64,000 nucleotides of DNA, taken from Serpula lacrymans var. lacrymans S7.9 (Eukaryota; Basidiomycota; Agaricomycetes; Boletales; Serpulaceae). A model generated the notes under the pieces. It was not told where the DNA came from. It did no database searches and worked only from the letters and a program-made list of their open reading frames with translations. Position 1 is the stretch's first letter. Every line of letters starts with the position of its first letter. The translations under genes were made by a program, and so were the position numbers. This document shows positions 44,214-55,192 of the stretch, piece by piece. The stretch lies in NCBI RefSeq assembly GCF_000218685.1, contig NW_006763301.1:682001-746000 (forward strand), given 5' to 3'.

Positions 44214-45023
44214 ATGACGCGCCCAGACTTGTATCGCTCTGGAAACACTACTTCGGCTAGATTTGATCATGTGCGAAAGGATAAAGATATCAAAGTGGAC
44301 AAGCACGATAACGTTATCCTTGGTCTGTTGCCGCCATGGTCTACCTTGTTTTTTTTATTTATGTTTCTGAATTCAGGGACGGGGGGCGTGTCGACATTCA
44401 CCAGCAAACAGAAGAAGTGGTCGGACAAAACGACCTGGATCTTGCCCGGAAGTGCTGCCTTGAATAGCGATCTAGAAGCCGAGAATGATTCAAATGGCGG
44501 GTCACATTGGCTCATAGCTCCGACGCGCGTGATCAGCTTCAAAGAGTTCGTCTCGGTGCTATCTAAGCTTAACGGCGAGAGCAAGAAATACGTAGCACCA
44601 AAGAAACCAACATTGATGTCTGCAGCAGAGACAGACTCCCGTGATCTTCCACGCGACTCGACGCACTCGTCCAAGAGTGTTCGCTTCGTCTACAGTGCTC
44701 TCGCTGCCGTGTACCACGACCATACCCCTATCAATGAATGGGACGAGAATGACTACGCGTATATCTCTGTCCTTGCTGCCGCACTGGATTCCGGAGAGCT
44801 CGAACTCAGCGACGTCAGGTGGAAGGGTCCAGGTCATGAGACCACAAAGGCGCAGAGATTCGTAGCAGAAGCGGTGGTGGCCCAGATGAAGGTCGAGAGG
44901 AAGGAGGTGGAGGAGAGGAACGACGAAGATGCGGAGGCAGATCTCAACAACGATCATGCTCTTTTGCTTTCAGCCCTCAACCTGGACGACGAAGAGAATC
45001 CCATGTCAACTTACCTTAACTGA
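44214..45023 (+). CDS. Protein with Tse2-like ADP-ribosyltransferase-fold domain
   Basis: The start MTRPDLYRSGNTTSARFDHV at 44,214 is followed by DIKVDKHDNVILG. An intron of 54 bases (gtctgt to ttcag, 44,321-44,374) is skipped, and the protein reads TGGVSTFTSKQKKWSDKTTW, ILPGSAALNSDL and GSHWLIAPTRVISFKEFVSV. The DLYR start, the GTGGVSTF segment and the H-W-x(3)P close are the pattern I recall for the Tse2 ADP-ribosyltransferase domain of Pfam, found in bacterial effectors and in many fungal proteins of unknown role. A C-terminal extension of about 140 residues is acidic and unrecognised. The intron length is a multiple of three, so the unspliced frame stays open. Whether the protein has enzymatic or toxic activity is unknown. 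Confidence 0.6.
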   Translation: MTRPDLYRSGNTTSARFDHVRKDKDIKVDKHDNVILGLLPPWSTLFFLFMFLNSGTGGVSTFTSKQKKWSDKTTWILPGSAALNSDLEAENDSNGGSHWLIAPTRVISFKEFVSVLSKLNGESKKYVAPKKPTLMSAAETDSRDLPRDSTHSSKSVRFVYSALAAVYHDHTPINEWDENDYAYISVLAAALDSGELELSDVRWKGPGHETTKAQRFVAEAVVAQMKVERKEVEERNDEDAEADLNNDHALLLSALNLDDEENPMSTYLN

Positions 45024-47270
45024 ATGTTCCCTCTGTAAAGAACCCTTATAGCAGACAAGTGTACGAGTAGACAAAGTGTATGATGCTGAATTGAACGTTG
45101 ATTATGTTCTTTTTTCAAGCTCAGAAAAGAGACAAGCAAGTATGAAAATAGCTCCGATGTCGGACTTTGGGGTCTGCTGAAGAAATAACGAGTGCAGCTT
45201 AACGTGAGTTGAGAGAGCATCCATGCGACAAGCAGGTGACAGACAAGACCTTTGTTCAAACGAGGATATTTAAATATACATACTTATCACTCAAGCGTCA
45301 TATCAATAAAATGCAGTCTGTACTGGCAATAGTCGTGAGTAATAGTGTACGATAGCTAAACAGGCAACTCACAGAAGGCTCCCTATCCTCGACTAATAGG
45401 CCACACATCGACTGCGATGCTCAAATCCAGTCCAGGCCTACCTTTCCACATTTCTGGCCAAACAAGGACTTACCCTTCCACAACATGGAAGATAGGGGGC
45501 GCTTGATCTGTTCTGGATAACGAGCCAAAAATACCATGTAGAGGCGCCTCTTGCCAAAAATACATGTGAGCGACCATAGATAGGCCATTTCTAGGAAAAA
45601 CTCGCGTCATGTCAGCCTAATCGCCGTGCTCGAGACTTGATACGGGTTATCACTTTTAAGCTATATCGATATCGGCATCAACAGACGGCCGTGCTTATTT
45701 GCGTCGGAGAGATCGACAGTTGTCCGCGTTCCAAGGAACCGAGTTTCGTACAGGCGTCTGCCTGCCATGAGGCCCCCTTGATGTGTGAACTCCATGATGC
45801 CATATTTTAGCCGTATGCAATAGCTTGAATCCTGACCATTACGGTTGATGCTCTGGTCGCAGAGATTTTCTGAGATGGTTGAAAGTTTAAAGACGTGCTA
45901 TGGCTGGACTATCTAGCATTATCCCAGACAATACGCCATGCTGCACGAGGCCACTATATTGCTACTCGTGCGACTTGTCATATATACCACACACCAGCGC
46001 AGTATGAGCGATCTAATGACGTATCAGTACCAATAATGCGCATACAAACTAGAATAGCATATACATACTGGTAAATGGAAGTGGCGCCAAACGAAGTCTA
46101 CTTCCTGCACGAGGCATGTCTCACCAGGGACAACATGAGTTATGTGGACCTGATTGATGGCATTGATTGATCAACTAGAGAGTTATGTATTGACTGCTAG
46201 ACTGACGCCAGAGGGCAGCTACATCGTTCTCCCAGTGATACAATGTGTGGTCTTTGTTTTCAGAGAACGCCATACAGTAGGGAACATACATATAAGTCCA
46301 TCAGATTCACCGTACTCGTTTGTTTATGGCGTATATCTTGGCCCTGAAAAGGAATGAAGTAATAACGCAAGCTTAGATTCTAAAAATATTAATCTATACC
46401 TTGTGTGCAATTACCGTAGGTCGCGTACATCATAGCAACACCAGCGATTGGAGCGCATTGCTATGTCTCCTTGACGTGTTGTTGGTGCGTTATTTGTGGT
46501 TTGAATCGATGTAGAATCTTAGATAGCTTGTAGGGGATTTCTTTGCAACTTTACCGATCCTTTATGATTTTTGGTAGCGGTGATCAATCAAGAAGAACAC
46601 GTCGTCCTGCATCAATTCATTTGTTGATTTTTTGGGCGCTGATTTCGCGTAAATCATTAACGTGCTATTGGGAAAAGTGAAAGTGAAAGTGAAAGCCAAC
46701 CTATGAAAAAAGACACATACAGTTATCTGCATAGCTTCGACGCATAAACTTCGTACTGCGTCTACCCTGGTGGTCATGAACTGCGGAGGCTGCGCTGGCA
46801 CAGGTATTGCAGTTCTATGCTGTGCCGTCCGTCGCAGTGGAAGCAACAGACGTTCGCCATAAAAACGCCGATGGAGATTTTACGGCAGCCCAATAAACAT
46901 GTCACACAGTCCAACATATACTGGCAAATACCTGTGTTATCAGACTCCATTGCAGGCTGAAGAAGCAAAAAGGGTCTGGATTCATGTTTAAGAATAATAT
47001 TTTACTTTGAGGGCGGTACCCGGTGATCCCGAACTAGTCATGTTTCGCTCTTGTGGTTAAAATCTGTCACGTTTGATCCAGTGCCTTAAATGTAATGCAT
47101 AATATATCTTAGTCCTGAACGCACCACGAGGAAATTATATTGCCCGTCTTTTTGCCTCCCTTCTACCACGACATTTCTTTTCGCCTCACCAGTGTCGTTT
47201 TCTTTTAAGACGCCCTGCTTCGTTCTCTATCAGAAACCTTGCTTCAGTTGTCTCTTTGGTTCATTTTCCA
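45024..47270. other. Long intergenic stretch without a supported gene
   Basis: Short ORFs only (for example 46,154-46,357 and 46,562-46,846 minus), none with recognisable content or convincing splicing. A short tandem run of AAGTGAAAGTGAAAGTGAAA sits at about 46,677-46,697. The last 100 bases, pyrimidine-rich, lead into the next gene. Confidence 0.5.
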
Positions 47271-48276
47271 ATGTCTGCGCCCGCTGGCTATAACTATGCA
47301 AAGTCGTTCGGCATCGAACTGCTCGCACCAGCAGTCGTTTTCGCAGTCCTCTACGTTCCCTTCTTCTTATGGAACCTCAGGCAGGCTATTTCACGACCCA
47401 CCTATGTCTACATCGTCCTCTCTTTATTCTGTGCATGTAAGTCTTCAAATCGATTTCATGAAACTTTTTATCTCAACTCTTTTGATGAAATTTTCACCTC
47501 AGTCCGAATTACCGCTTTCATCATGCGTGCACTGCTAGCAAGTGTGGCCAGCGACGGTGAAAACCTTAATCTATTGATTGCTTACGAAGTTATCTACAAC
47601 GTCGGTTTCTTTGGTCTCCTGTACTCGGCTTACACTCTTGTCCTCGACCGGTGCGTCTCTTCCTGATCGATCGTCTCTTAAAATTTAACTCACCATTTTC
47701 GATATCATCAGTGGTGCCTTCTCGCACAATTTATCAAGGGGTCCGATCGCAAGTTTACTCAGACAACGTTTCCTGTTCCGTCTCTTCCTCACGGCAGCTG
47801 TCGCAATCGGAATTACAGGCGCCGTAGAATCTAGCAGCGCGACTAGCGTGAGCACTCGCAACACCGGTAACACCCTTCGCGAGGCCGCCATCTACATCTT
47901 CTTAGTGCTCGCCATCCTCGTCTTGTTGCAGACCGTACTCTTAATTCGTGCAGAAATCGCAGGTACGTTTTCTTCTCGTGCTTAACAGTTGTGTGTTCGA
48001 ATCTAACTGGACGGCTGTAATGTAACAGATGGTGGATACAAGTCGGAGAACCCGTCTATCGGATCAGTTTATGGCATCTATATCTTGGCACTCATCTCCA
48101 TTCTCCTCATCGCTCGCGAAGCGTTCTTTACCGCGACCTCGCAAAACACTACGGAGCAGAACAAAGAAGTGATCTGGTATCCCCTATCCGCCCTCACCGA
48201 GTTCCTCGTCGTAGTCCTATTCGCTACACCAGGACTCGTCCCTGCGCGTTCGGAAATCCCAACCGAGAAGGTTTAA
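47271..48276 (+). CDS. Seven-segment membrane protein of fungal family (DUF7702-like)
   Basis: The start MSAPAGYNYAKSFGIELLAP at 47,271. Membrane segments follow: VVFAVLYVPFFLWNL, TYVYIVLSLFCA, RITAFIMRALLASVA, IAYEVIYNVGFFGLLYSAYT, LFRLFLTAAVAIGITGAV, IFLVLAILVLLQTVLLI and SVYGIYILALISILLI. A final WYPLSALTEFLVVVLFATPG segment is also visible. Introns run at about 47,436-47,502, 47,651-47,710 and 47,962-48,028. Stop TAA is at 48,274-48,276. The RP.YVYI, EVIYNVGFFGLLYSAYTLVLDR and WYPLSALTEF strings are typical of a widespread fungal multi-pass family that I recall as DUF7702. Location is probably plasma or internal membrane; function is unknown. Confidence 0.7.
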
Positions 48277-49110
48277 GCTTGCCACGACTTTTTGATGATG
48301 ATCGCCTCCCCCCCCCCTTTTTTTCTTCTTTCTCGCATTCGCAATGGACATTATGCCCCCGCCCGCGTTCTTAATTTCATTTTAGCTTTACAGTAGTTCA
48401 TCGATATCATAGCGCCCGCGCTATGAAGATTCGCTCCCTGCATTTGATCATCTTACATACCTAGCTAATGTAATGATGGGTACTCCTTTTATAGGTCTTT
48501 CGCAGACCTTTTACGCCTTTCAACCTATCACAGATACCACTTTTCTCGAAAACGTATATATTTATGACATGGATAAGAAACTACATCTAGTCGTTCAATC
48601 AAAAAGAAAAAGCCAGATAACTCGTAGCATACTATGGCAGATATCCGAAAACAATTACAAGCTAGCGAACAAGCGGGATTCCACGTCCATTTTAGTGTCC
48701 CATGTCCATGGCCGTTGTACAAGCTGCAATGTAGAACAAAGATTCCTAGTAAACCAACAAGATTGTAAGGTAGGAAAATCGACAGGAATAGAAGTGGCAA
48801 AGTGATGAAAAGGAGAAATGAATTACATGGGTTAAGGCGTGAAAATCGTGAGCAAAACAGGAAAGAAAAACTGATCTGAGTTGAAAGAATTATACAACAT
48901 TAGATGGACACACAAATTTGAAAAAAGGAGAAAAAGGCATAATACGACGAATCGAACAAATTTTCATCCGATGAATCCACATCTTCAGGGTTTATTTTTG
49001 TACATCTTCGTCCGATCGTCCGAATTTATAATTGGGCGTTCAACAGCGAAGAAAGAACAGACTTTCTCCGCTGCGCAGCCTATGACACGCTGCGGGGAAG
49101 CACTATTTCT
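48277..49110. other. Intergenic between convergent genes
   Basis: The 3' regions of the membrane protein (+) and the YTH gene (-), including a C/T homopolymer tract (48,307-48,330). No gene seen. Confidence 0.5.
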
Positions 49111-52006
49111 TTAGAACTGCACTCCTCCCATGTTCATGAACTGTCCGTTCTGATTAGGCCCAGGACTCGGATGCCGCATGACACTCTGGTGCATCGCCTG
49201 CGTTTGCGGGAGCCCGAACGGCGTGCCCATCATGCCCATCTGCATTTGCATCTGCATCATGGCAGGAGACATGGTTCCAAACATTGGGTTAGGGTTTGCC
49301 ATATTGAACATGCCCTGCTGCGCTTGAGAACCCGGGGAAAGCGATTGTGGAGGTGGTGGAGACTGAGAACCTATGTCGTTCATAGGAGGTGATTGTTGTT
49401 GAACCTGCATCTTTTGCATCGCTTGTAACTAATGGTGGTGAGTAGTAAATAACTGAATATTCACAGGGATCGTGGGAAGGTATATACCTCATAGAATGCA
49501 AAGTCTTGCAAAAGAGATGTCCTAGCAGGATGGGTGTGGAAAATGCGCAACATTTCTTGACCAGCTTCAGGCAAAAGCTCTTGCGTATCTCGTGAGTTAG
49601 TGACGGGTTTACGCTCTTGCGTGTTGCTAAGGAGAGACAGTGTTAGCAAATGGTTGAGTAAAGCTGATCAAACGAAATGTACTTTAACCGAATATGCCGC
49701 AGATTGGCATTGGGGATATCCCGTACGAAAATCCATCGTACTTTAAACACTCCCTTCCATTTGTCAGAAGCCCAGACTGTACTGCTGCGAGTATAATCGA
49801 CCTAAAAAATATTAGATGCTGACATTTTTGGACTACACTGCAGACTCACAGGAGTAAGCATCTCCGCCATACCGCAGAAATGACCGCTGAAAGCCCATGT
49901 TTATCAATACTTATCCAAATTATAGACCTTCCTGAATACTAACCTTGCATTGACACTGAAAAACAAGTATATCGGTCCCCGCCCGGCGCATTCTTTGAAT
50001 GCCTTATCAAGCCTCTTGTTTCCAGGATCAGTAGAGCTCCAGATTTCATATTTCAGCGATTTGTGCACATCGTCCTCAGTATATGATTTTATCACGAAGT
50101 ATCGTGCCTGCATGTTTTATCAATATGCAGCTTAATGACATTGTATGCGATAGATAAACTTACGAATGTGGGGCGAACATCGAAGCTGGTCGGATTATAA
50201 CCTTTTGCAGCGATAAGGGAAGGCACATCAATCGGTGAGCTGATAAACCCTTGAAGTGACTGGGAAGGTCCATCGTTTCCACTAGCTTGCGCCTGCCCTT
50301 GGTTGAAAGAAGAACCCAATCTCGGGGCCTGAGAGCCACCCTGCTGGTTAAGATATTGTGCAGGAATGGGGGGAACATTAGGAACATTTCCCTTCTGCCC
50401 TTGGTTGTACCCGTAATTCAAGTTAGGATTGGACGTGCGCTGACCAAGCAGTTTTTCTTTTTGGTCCCACGATGTGGTGCCAGCAGCTGTGAGAGCACGG
50501 TCGTTAGCGTCGTTGATGACGCCAGCGCCGCCTCGCTGCTGCTGAGCTGTGCCCGGGGGAGGATTATACGCAGAAGCACTGACGGGGCCTGGGCCACTCT
50601 GACCGACAGGCGTCTTACGCCCATCAAAGTCAGTCACCAGTTGCAACTTGCGCGAAGATTGCCCGTTATGGCCGCCATTATTTCCGCCATGATGACCACG
50701 TGCGGGAGCGAGAGAGGGCGGGGGATGATTGGGGTTGAACCTGGGCGGGTGGTTGGATTGGCCTCCGGAGAAAGCGCTGTTGTTATTGTTATTGTTGTTA
50801 TTATTGTTATTGTTGTACATTTGGTTTGCGCTGCTGAGCTCTAGGGCGGAGAGAGCTCGCTGGACGTCATCGATGGCATTCGCATTGTTACCTCCGTTGG
50901 AACTGGTGGTCGAGAAGCTGGAGCCTCCCGGCGTTCGCCATTCGTTGCTACCAGGGGTGTTCCAGGGAGACCCACGTCCCAACGGGCTAGTGGGATATTG
51001 AGTTTGCCCTTGATACTGCTGGTTGGGCGGAGGGGAACGAGGAGTGAAGTACGATTCGTCTTCGTAGGGGTTCACTAACTCTTCTTCTGCATATTCTTCT
51101 TCTGGGTGAGGTGGACTGGGGCTGTGTCCTACATTAGAGTGTCGAACCTGCGCTTGAAGGGTGCCAGCACGCTTGAGACCGGATGAGGAGGTCATTTGTC
51201 TCACACCACCACCTGCAGCTCCATATGTCAAACTCTGGTGTCGTCGGACTCCCGAAGCAGCAGGGGGAGGAGAAGGAACATGACCAGGAACGAAATGTGG
51301 GGAAAGAGGGGAAGGATTACCGTTAGATGACTGAGATTGGGCATCTAAGACTTGCTGATGCTGTGCGACGTCGGGGTTGGACATGTCGTGCTGGAGAGAA
51401 AAAAGCGTGAGCACCGAAGATGACAGGGATGGGTGGGCGCCCTTGGACAAGTATAGCTAAAGATAGAGTTTGACGGGAAAACGAGGAAAACGGGGGATTT
51501 AAATAGCAGCTAAAATGGAAATTTACCTCGTCCTCGTTTTGAAAACCCCTCATATCCTGTTCCCAGTCCTCTTCGTCGCCATCATGGCCGGCGATGGCGG
51601 ATAAACTATTCATATTCCTCGGAGTTAGATTGCCAGCTTGTCTTGAGCTTTGACCGTGAAAGGCTGTAAATCGATGTAGATTAACGTAAAAAGGGGAAAG
51701 TCAGCGAGAGATCCGCTTGTAGAAGTAGAAGAAGAAGAGATGCATACCCCGATTGTAGCGCGTCGGGAGAGAGCTCTGCCTGTGCAAAGAAGTCTTCTCA
51801 CCGACAGCGCCTACACCGCCGACCCAGTCTTCATCGACTGGTTCGTCGTCGTTCCAGAGCTGCTGGTCCTGGGACTCCTCTGAGATTGTGGCCCGTGCGC
51901 CTGCACGAGCTGTACGGGAAGATGCAGAGATGGTATGATGGCGGCGGACGAGTGTCGATGGGGGAGATACGGGGACAGGAGGGGGAGAGATGGGATGGGC
52001 AGACAT
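49111..52006 (-). CDS. YTH-domain RNA-binding protein (YTHDF/Pho92-like, probable m6A reader)
   Basis: The start [20 protein letters not shown] at 52,006 leads a long disordered N-terminal half rich in Pro, Ser, Gly and Asn (51,450-50,200), with an Asn run near 50,779-50,814. The YTH domain follows at about 50,113-49,680: [48 protein letters not shown], then [40 protein letters not shown] and [12 protein letters not shown]. The W in EIWSS and the W of WASDKW are positions of the aromatic cage that binds N6-methyladenosine in the family. The end is [20 protein letters not shown], a Gln/Met/Pro-rich tail and TAA at 49,111-49,113. It probably acts in cytoplasmic mRNA fate. Confidence 0.88.
50779..50814. 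repeat. GTT/ATT microsatellite encoding an Asn run
   Basis: About twelve GTT/ATT triplets encode consecutive asparagines in the disordered region of the YTH protein. Mixed codons suggest either old expansion or selection for the residue. Confidence 0.85.
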
Positions 52007-52405
52007 GGATGGTTTATATATGATTTTGTGCGGAGAGTGATTGTATGCGATGAGGATCTGTGTTGAGAGGACAAGTGGACAGAATTCAGCACAGACAGAA
52101 GAAAGACAAAAAAAGAGAGAGCGTGTGGAAACAAGACTGCTGCTTACCGACCCCTCATTGGACCACTTCTCCCGGTACAGCCACCGTGCCTACACCAAGC
52201 AATAATACACCGGTCCTGTCCTTCTTACGATAATCCTTCCATCCCCTGAAATTTTCAATGCCGGTCATTACATATGCTCACTGGATCGCGATCGCTACAG
52301 CAGACATCGTGGAGTCATGTAGAGACTCGGGGATGCATGGAAAGATATCGAATACATTTAATTATACATTGGTATACGGGATATAGTCTCTTTTCTCCCC
52401 AGCAA
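52007..52405. other. Intergenic between YTH and Tm-1-like genes
   Basis: YTH gene leader, including TATATATG near 52,014, and the 3' region of the next minus-strand gene. No further gene seen. Confidence 0.5.
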
Positions 52406-53635
52406 TCATCGCGACTCCAACATCTCCTCAAGTGCCGTGACCGCAGCCAGCGCAAATGACGGATCATTAATGTTGGCGTCCACCTCCATCACAGGACATC
52501 CAATCCGACCACTCCGCAACGCATCAAGCAAAGCAATATCCGCTTCCTCGTCGCGAAACGGGCCTCCTTCCACATCGATGCCCGAGAATCCTCGGAGAGG
52601 CAGAACCACACGCGTCTTCTCAGGAGAAGCAACACTCAGCTTGTCCGCTATAATTTCGCCCAGCTTGGCGCACTCGTCTCGTGTAGTGCGCATGAGCGTG
52701 ATAGACGCATTGTGGTGGTTAAAACACCTCCCAGAGAACTCTTCCGGCACACTCGATGCAGGCCCAAAATTGACCATATCAAGAGCACCCACCGATACCA
52801 CCTGCGGTATGCCAGCCTTTGCCGCAGCTGTAAGACGATTTGGGCCCGCAGTGAGAACACCTCCGACAAGCTCATCTGCCAGTTCGGTCGTCGTGATATC
52901 CAACACCCCAACGAAGTTATTCTCCCATATCAGACGCTCCATCGACATCCCCCCAGCTCCGTTCGCATGGAACACGACCACGGAATAACCCAGATCTTCC
53001 AACTTTTCCGTCGCCATTTGTACGCATGGCGTCGTCAAACCAAACATAGTTATGGCAATCGCTGGCGCAGAGGAAGATGTATGGCTCCTTCTCGCATACG
53101 AGTCGACAGCCATTCCTGCGATAGCATGGGCAGCATTCCGCAGGACACTTTCTAGGATGGGGTTCATCCCAGCCACGTCTGCAACTGAATACATCATTGT
53201 TATGTCTGTCTCTCCCACATAATGTGCTGTATTTCCAGATGCCATGGTAGACACTACAAGCTTGGGGAATCCAATAGGAAATACATCACGAAATGCCTTT
53301 GCGCACACGCTGGTATTTCCCGAACCTCCCGCGCCAATGACACCATCAATCGCTCGCTGTGCATATAAACGGGACAGGGTCTCTGTAAGGGCGGTGGTCA
53401 TCACCTCCAGCGCTGAAATTCTAGAGGAACGGTCATCAACATCGTGGAGAGTTGGTTTGAGAAGCTCGTGACGAGTGATATCAATTTGAGAAGAGTTAGA
53501 AGGGTCGTAGGAGCCGATGTCGATGAGAATGGCATTGCATTTGCCACTTGCGCATATTGTCTCCTTGATGAATGTCAGCGCTTCCAGTTTTGTATCGCAT
53601 GTACCGACCACAGCAACGTTTGGCATGATCGACAT
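52406..53635 (-). CDS. UPF0261 / Tm-1 N-terminal-like ATP-binding protein
   Basis: A single open frame, start chosen at MSIMPNVAVVGTCDTKLEAL (53,635) because VAVVGTCDTK begins the family; an upstream in-frame ATG at 53,704 would overlap the promoter. Conserved stretches are FIKETICASGKCNAILIDIG, IDGVIGAGGSGNTSVCAKAF, GFPKLVVSTMASGNTAHYVG, ETDITMMYSVADVAGMN, ITMFGLTTPCVQ, VFHANGAGGMSMERL, LDITTTELADELVGGVLTAG and VVLPLRGFSGIDVEGGPF. The length of about 410 residues is normal. In plants this domain is the N-terminal half of the Tm-1 protein, which binds ATP. The cellular reaction in fungi is not known to me. No lesions were seen. Confidence 0.88.
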   Translation of the reverse strand: MSIMPNVAVVGTCDTKLEALTFIKETICASGKCNAILIDIGSYDPSNSSQIDITRHELLKPTLHDVDDRSSRISALEVMTTALTETLSRLYAQRAIDGVIGAGGSGNTSVCAKAFRDVFPIGFPKLVVSTMASGNTAHYVGETDITMMYSVADVAGMNPILESVLRNAAHAIAGMAVDSYARRSHTSSSAPAIAITMFGLTTPCVQMATEKLEDLGYSVVVFHANGAGGMSMERLIWENNFVGVLDITTTELADELVGGVLTAGPNRLTAAAKAGIPQVVSVGALDMVNFGPASSVPEEFSGRCFNHHNASITLMRTTRDECAKLGEIIADKLSVASPEKTRVVLPLRGFSGIDVEGGPFRDEEADIALLDALRSGRIGCPVMEVDANINDPSFALAAVTALEEMLESR

Positions 53636-53814
53636 CGTTACAGTGAAGTAAACGTCAACCAGTGAGAAGTCAATTGGAGCTCCTAAACCATGGGCCAGTA
53701 GCATGCTTCGAATCGGAGGGCCATATTACGTCAGCTACCGTTGAGCTGAGAGAAAAACATAAATAGAGAACATACAAAAGACCACGGTGACCGTACCATT
53801 TCCCAAACGACATA
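53636..53814. promoter_or_regulatory. Bidirectional promoter of the Tm-1-like gene pair
   Basis: Only 179 bases separate the two divergent starts, so both genes must use overlapping control sequence. No specific operator was identified. Confidence 0.6.
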
Positions 53815-54703
53815 ATGGCAGGCGAATCTATGTCCAGACGGCAATTGGCACTAAAACACCTGAGGGAATGCATTAGCAAGGGCGAAGCCATTGTAGGAGG
53901 TGGTGCTGGTGTGGGCCTAAGCGCCAAGATCCAGGAGGCTGGTGGGGTAGACCTCATCATTCTGTACAACTCTGGCCGTTATCGTATGGCTGGAAGAGGT
54001 TCCTTGGCGGTATGTACCATCCTACTGGGTGGAGATCTGTAGCTGAACCAATTGTTAGGGTCTAATGCCCTACGGCGACGCAAACGCTATCATGTTAGAG
54101 ATGGCCAGGGAAACTCTGACTGTCGTCAAAAAGACGCCTGTCCTGGCTGGTATCTGTGGAACAGATCCTTTCCGCGATATAACCCGACTACTGAAGGAAG
54201 TAAAAGACCTCGGGTTTACAGGAGTGCAGAATTTCCCCACGGTTGGGCTTATCGATGGTGTATTTCGGCAGAACCTGGAGGAAACGGGTATGGATTACGG
54301 AAAAGAGGTCGAGATGATACGGATAGCACACGAGCTGGATCTTCTGACGACACCTTACGCGTTCAATGTTGACGAGGCAGAGCGCATGACTCGTGCGGGG
54401 GCTGATATCATCGTTGCCCACATGGGCCTCACCACGAGCGGGACGATCGGTGCGCAGACGGCGGTCACTTTGGATGATTGCGTGAAGCGCGTACAAGACA
54501 TTCGGGATGCGGCTGCGAGAATCAACCCGGATGTTATCGTGCTTTGCCATGGAGGTCCTATTGCGACACCTGAAGATGCACGATATGTTATTGGGAGGGT
54601 GAAGGGGATACATGGGTTCTATGGAGCGAGTTCGTTGGAGAGGTTACCGGTTGAGCAGGCGATGAAGGAAGTTGCCCAGGAGTTCAAGGCCATTCGTCTA
54701 TAA
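53815..54703 (+). CDS. TIM-barrel protein of the phosphoenolpyruvate hydrolase-like family (Tm-1 C-terminal-like)
   Basis: The start [20 protein letters not shown] at 53,815 continues [20 protein letters not shown] and [18 protein letters not shown]. An intron from about 54,009 to 54,058 leads to [99 protein letters not shown] and [17 protein letters not shown], with TAA at 54,701-54,703. The YNSGR.RM..R.S and [14 protein letters not shown] strings are hallmarks of the TIM-barrel family found fused to UPF0261 in plant Tm-1. The head-to-head gene partner is exactly that UPF0261 protein, which supports a joint role. Confidence 0.88.
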
Positions 54704-55192
54704 CTGTAAGAGAAACTGCCATCAATGCATGAACTATGCGACGAATAGGCAGTGTAATCATACCCTTTTCAAGTGCTGTAGTTGAATAACATGAGGAAGA
54801 CCCAGAAATAATAAATTACTGTAGATGCCCTCTTCGAAAAGACTCTATTCGGTTAAAATCATCCTTCCGTGATAGTCATGTCAGATTTGTGGTCAGTCTT
54901 GTTGTTTTTGTTCCATTGAACTTCCTTTCCCTAGTAAAAGTAAAACACGATATTCTTGTATCCATATGTCATTCAAGTGTCCATTCGAATTCTGAAGAAA
55001 ATGTCACTGAGCTTGAAATCAACTGAGGGGATGGCGCGCATGCCGTAAAGACAACAAGACAAAACAAAAGCATCTGGTTTCTAGTCGCGGTGCTGTTGCC
55101 CACAGCGACCAAGCTGATTTTCCCGTACTATCTCTGCTGAACAGACTATTTAGAAAGCAAGCCCACGGATTGCTTTCGAAAGGATTAACAAA
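54704..55192. other. Intergenic
   Basis: The 3' region of the TIM-barrel gene and the promoter of LIS1. No other gene seen. Confidence 0.6.

Noticed and set aside
46677..46697. Short GTGAAA tandem run considered as a CRISPR-like or regulatory array
   Set aside because: Only three to four 6-base units without spacers; a simple microsatellite.
49270..49300. Telomere-like GGGTTAGGGTTT inside the YTH gene considered as a regulatory telobox
   Set aside because: It lies within the coding tail (Asn-Pro-Asn-Pro codons) and is explained by the protein sequence.
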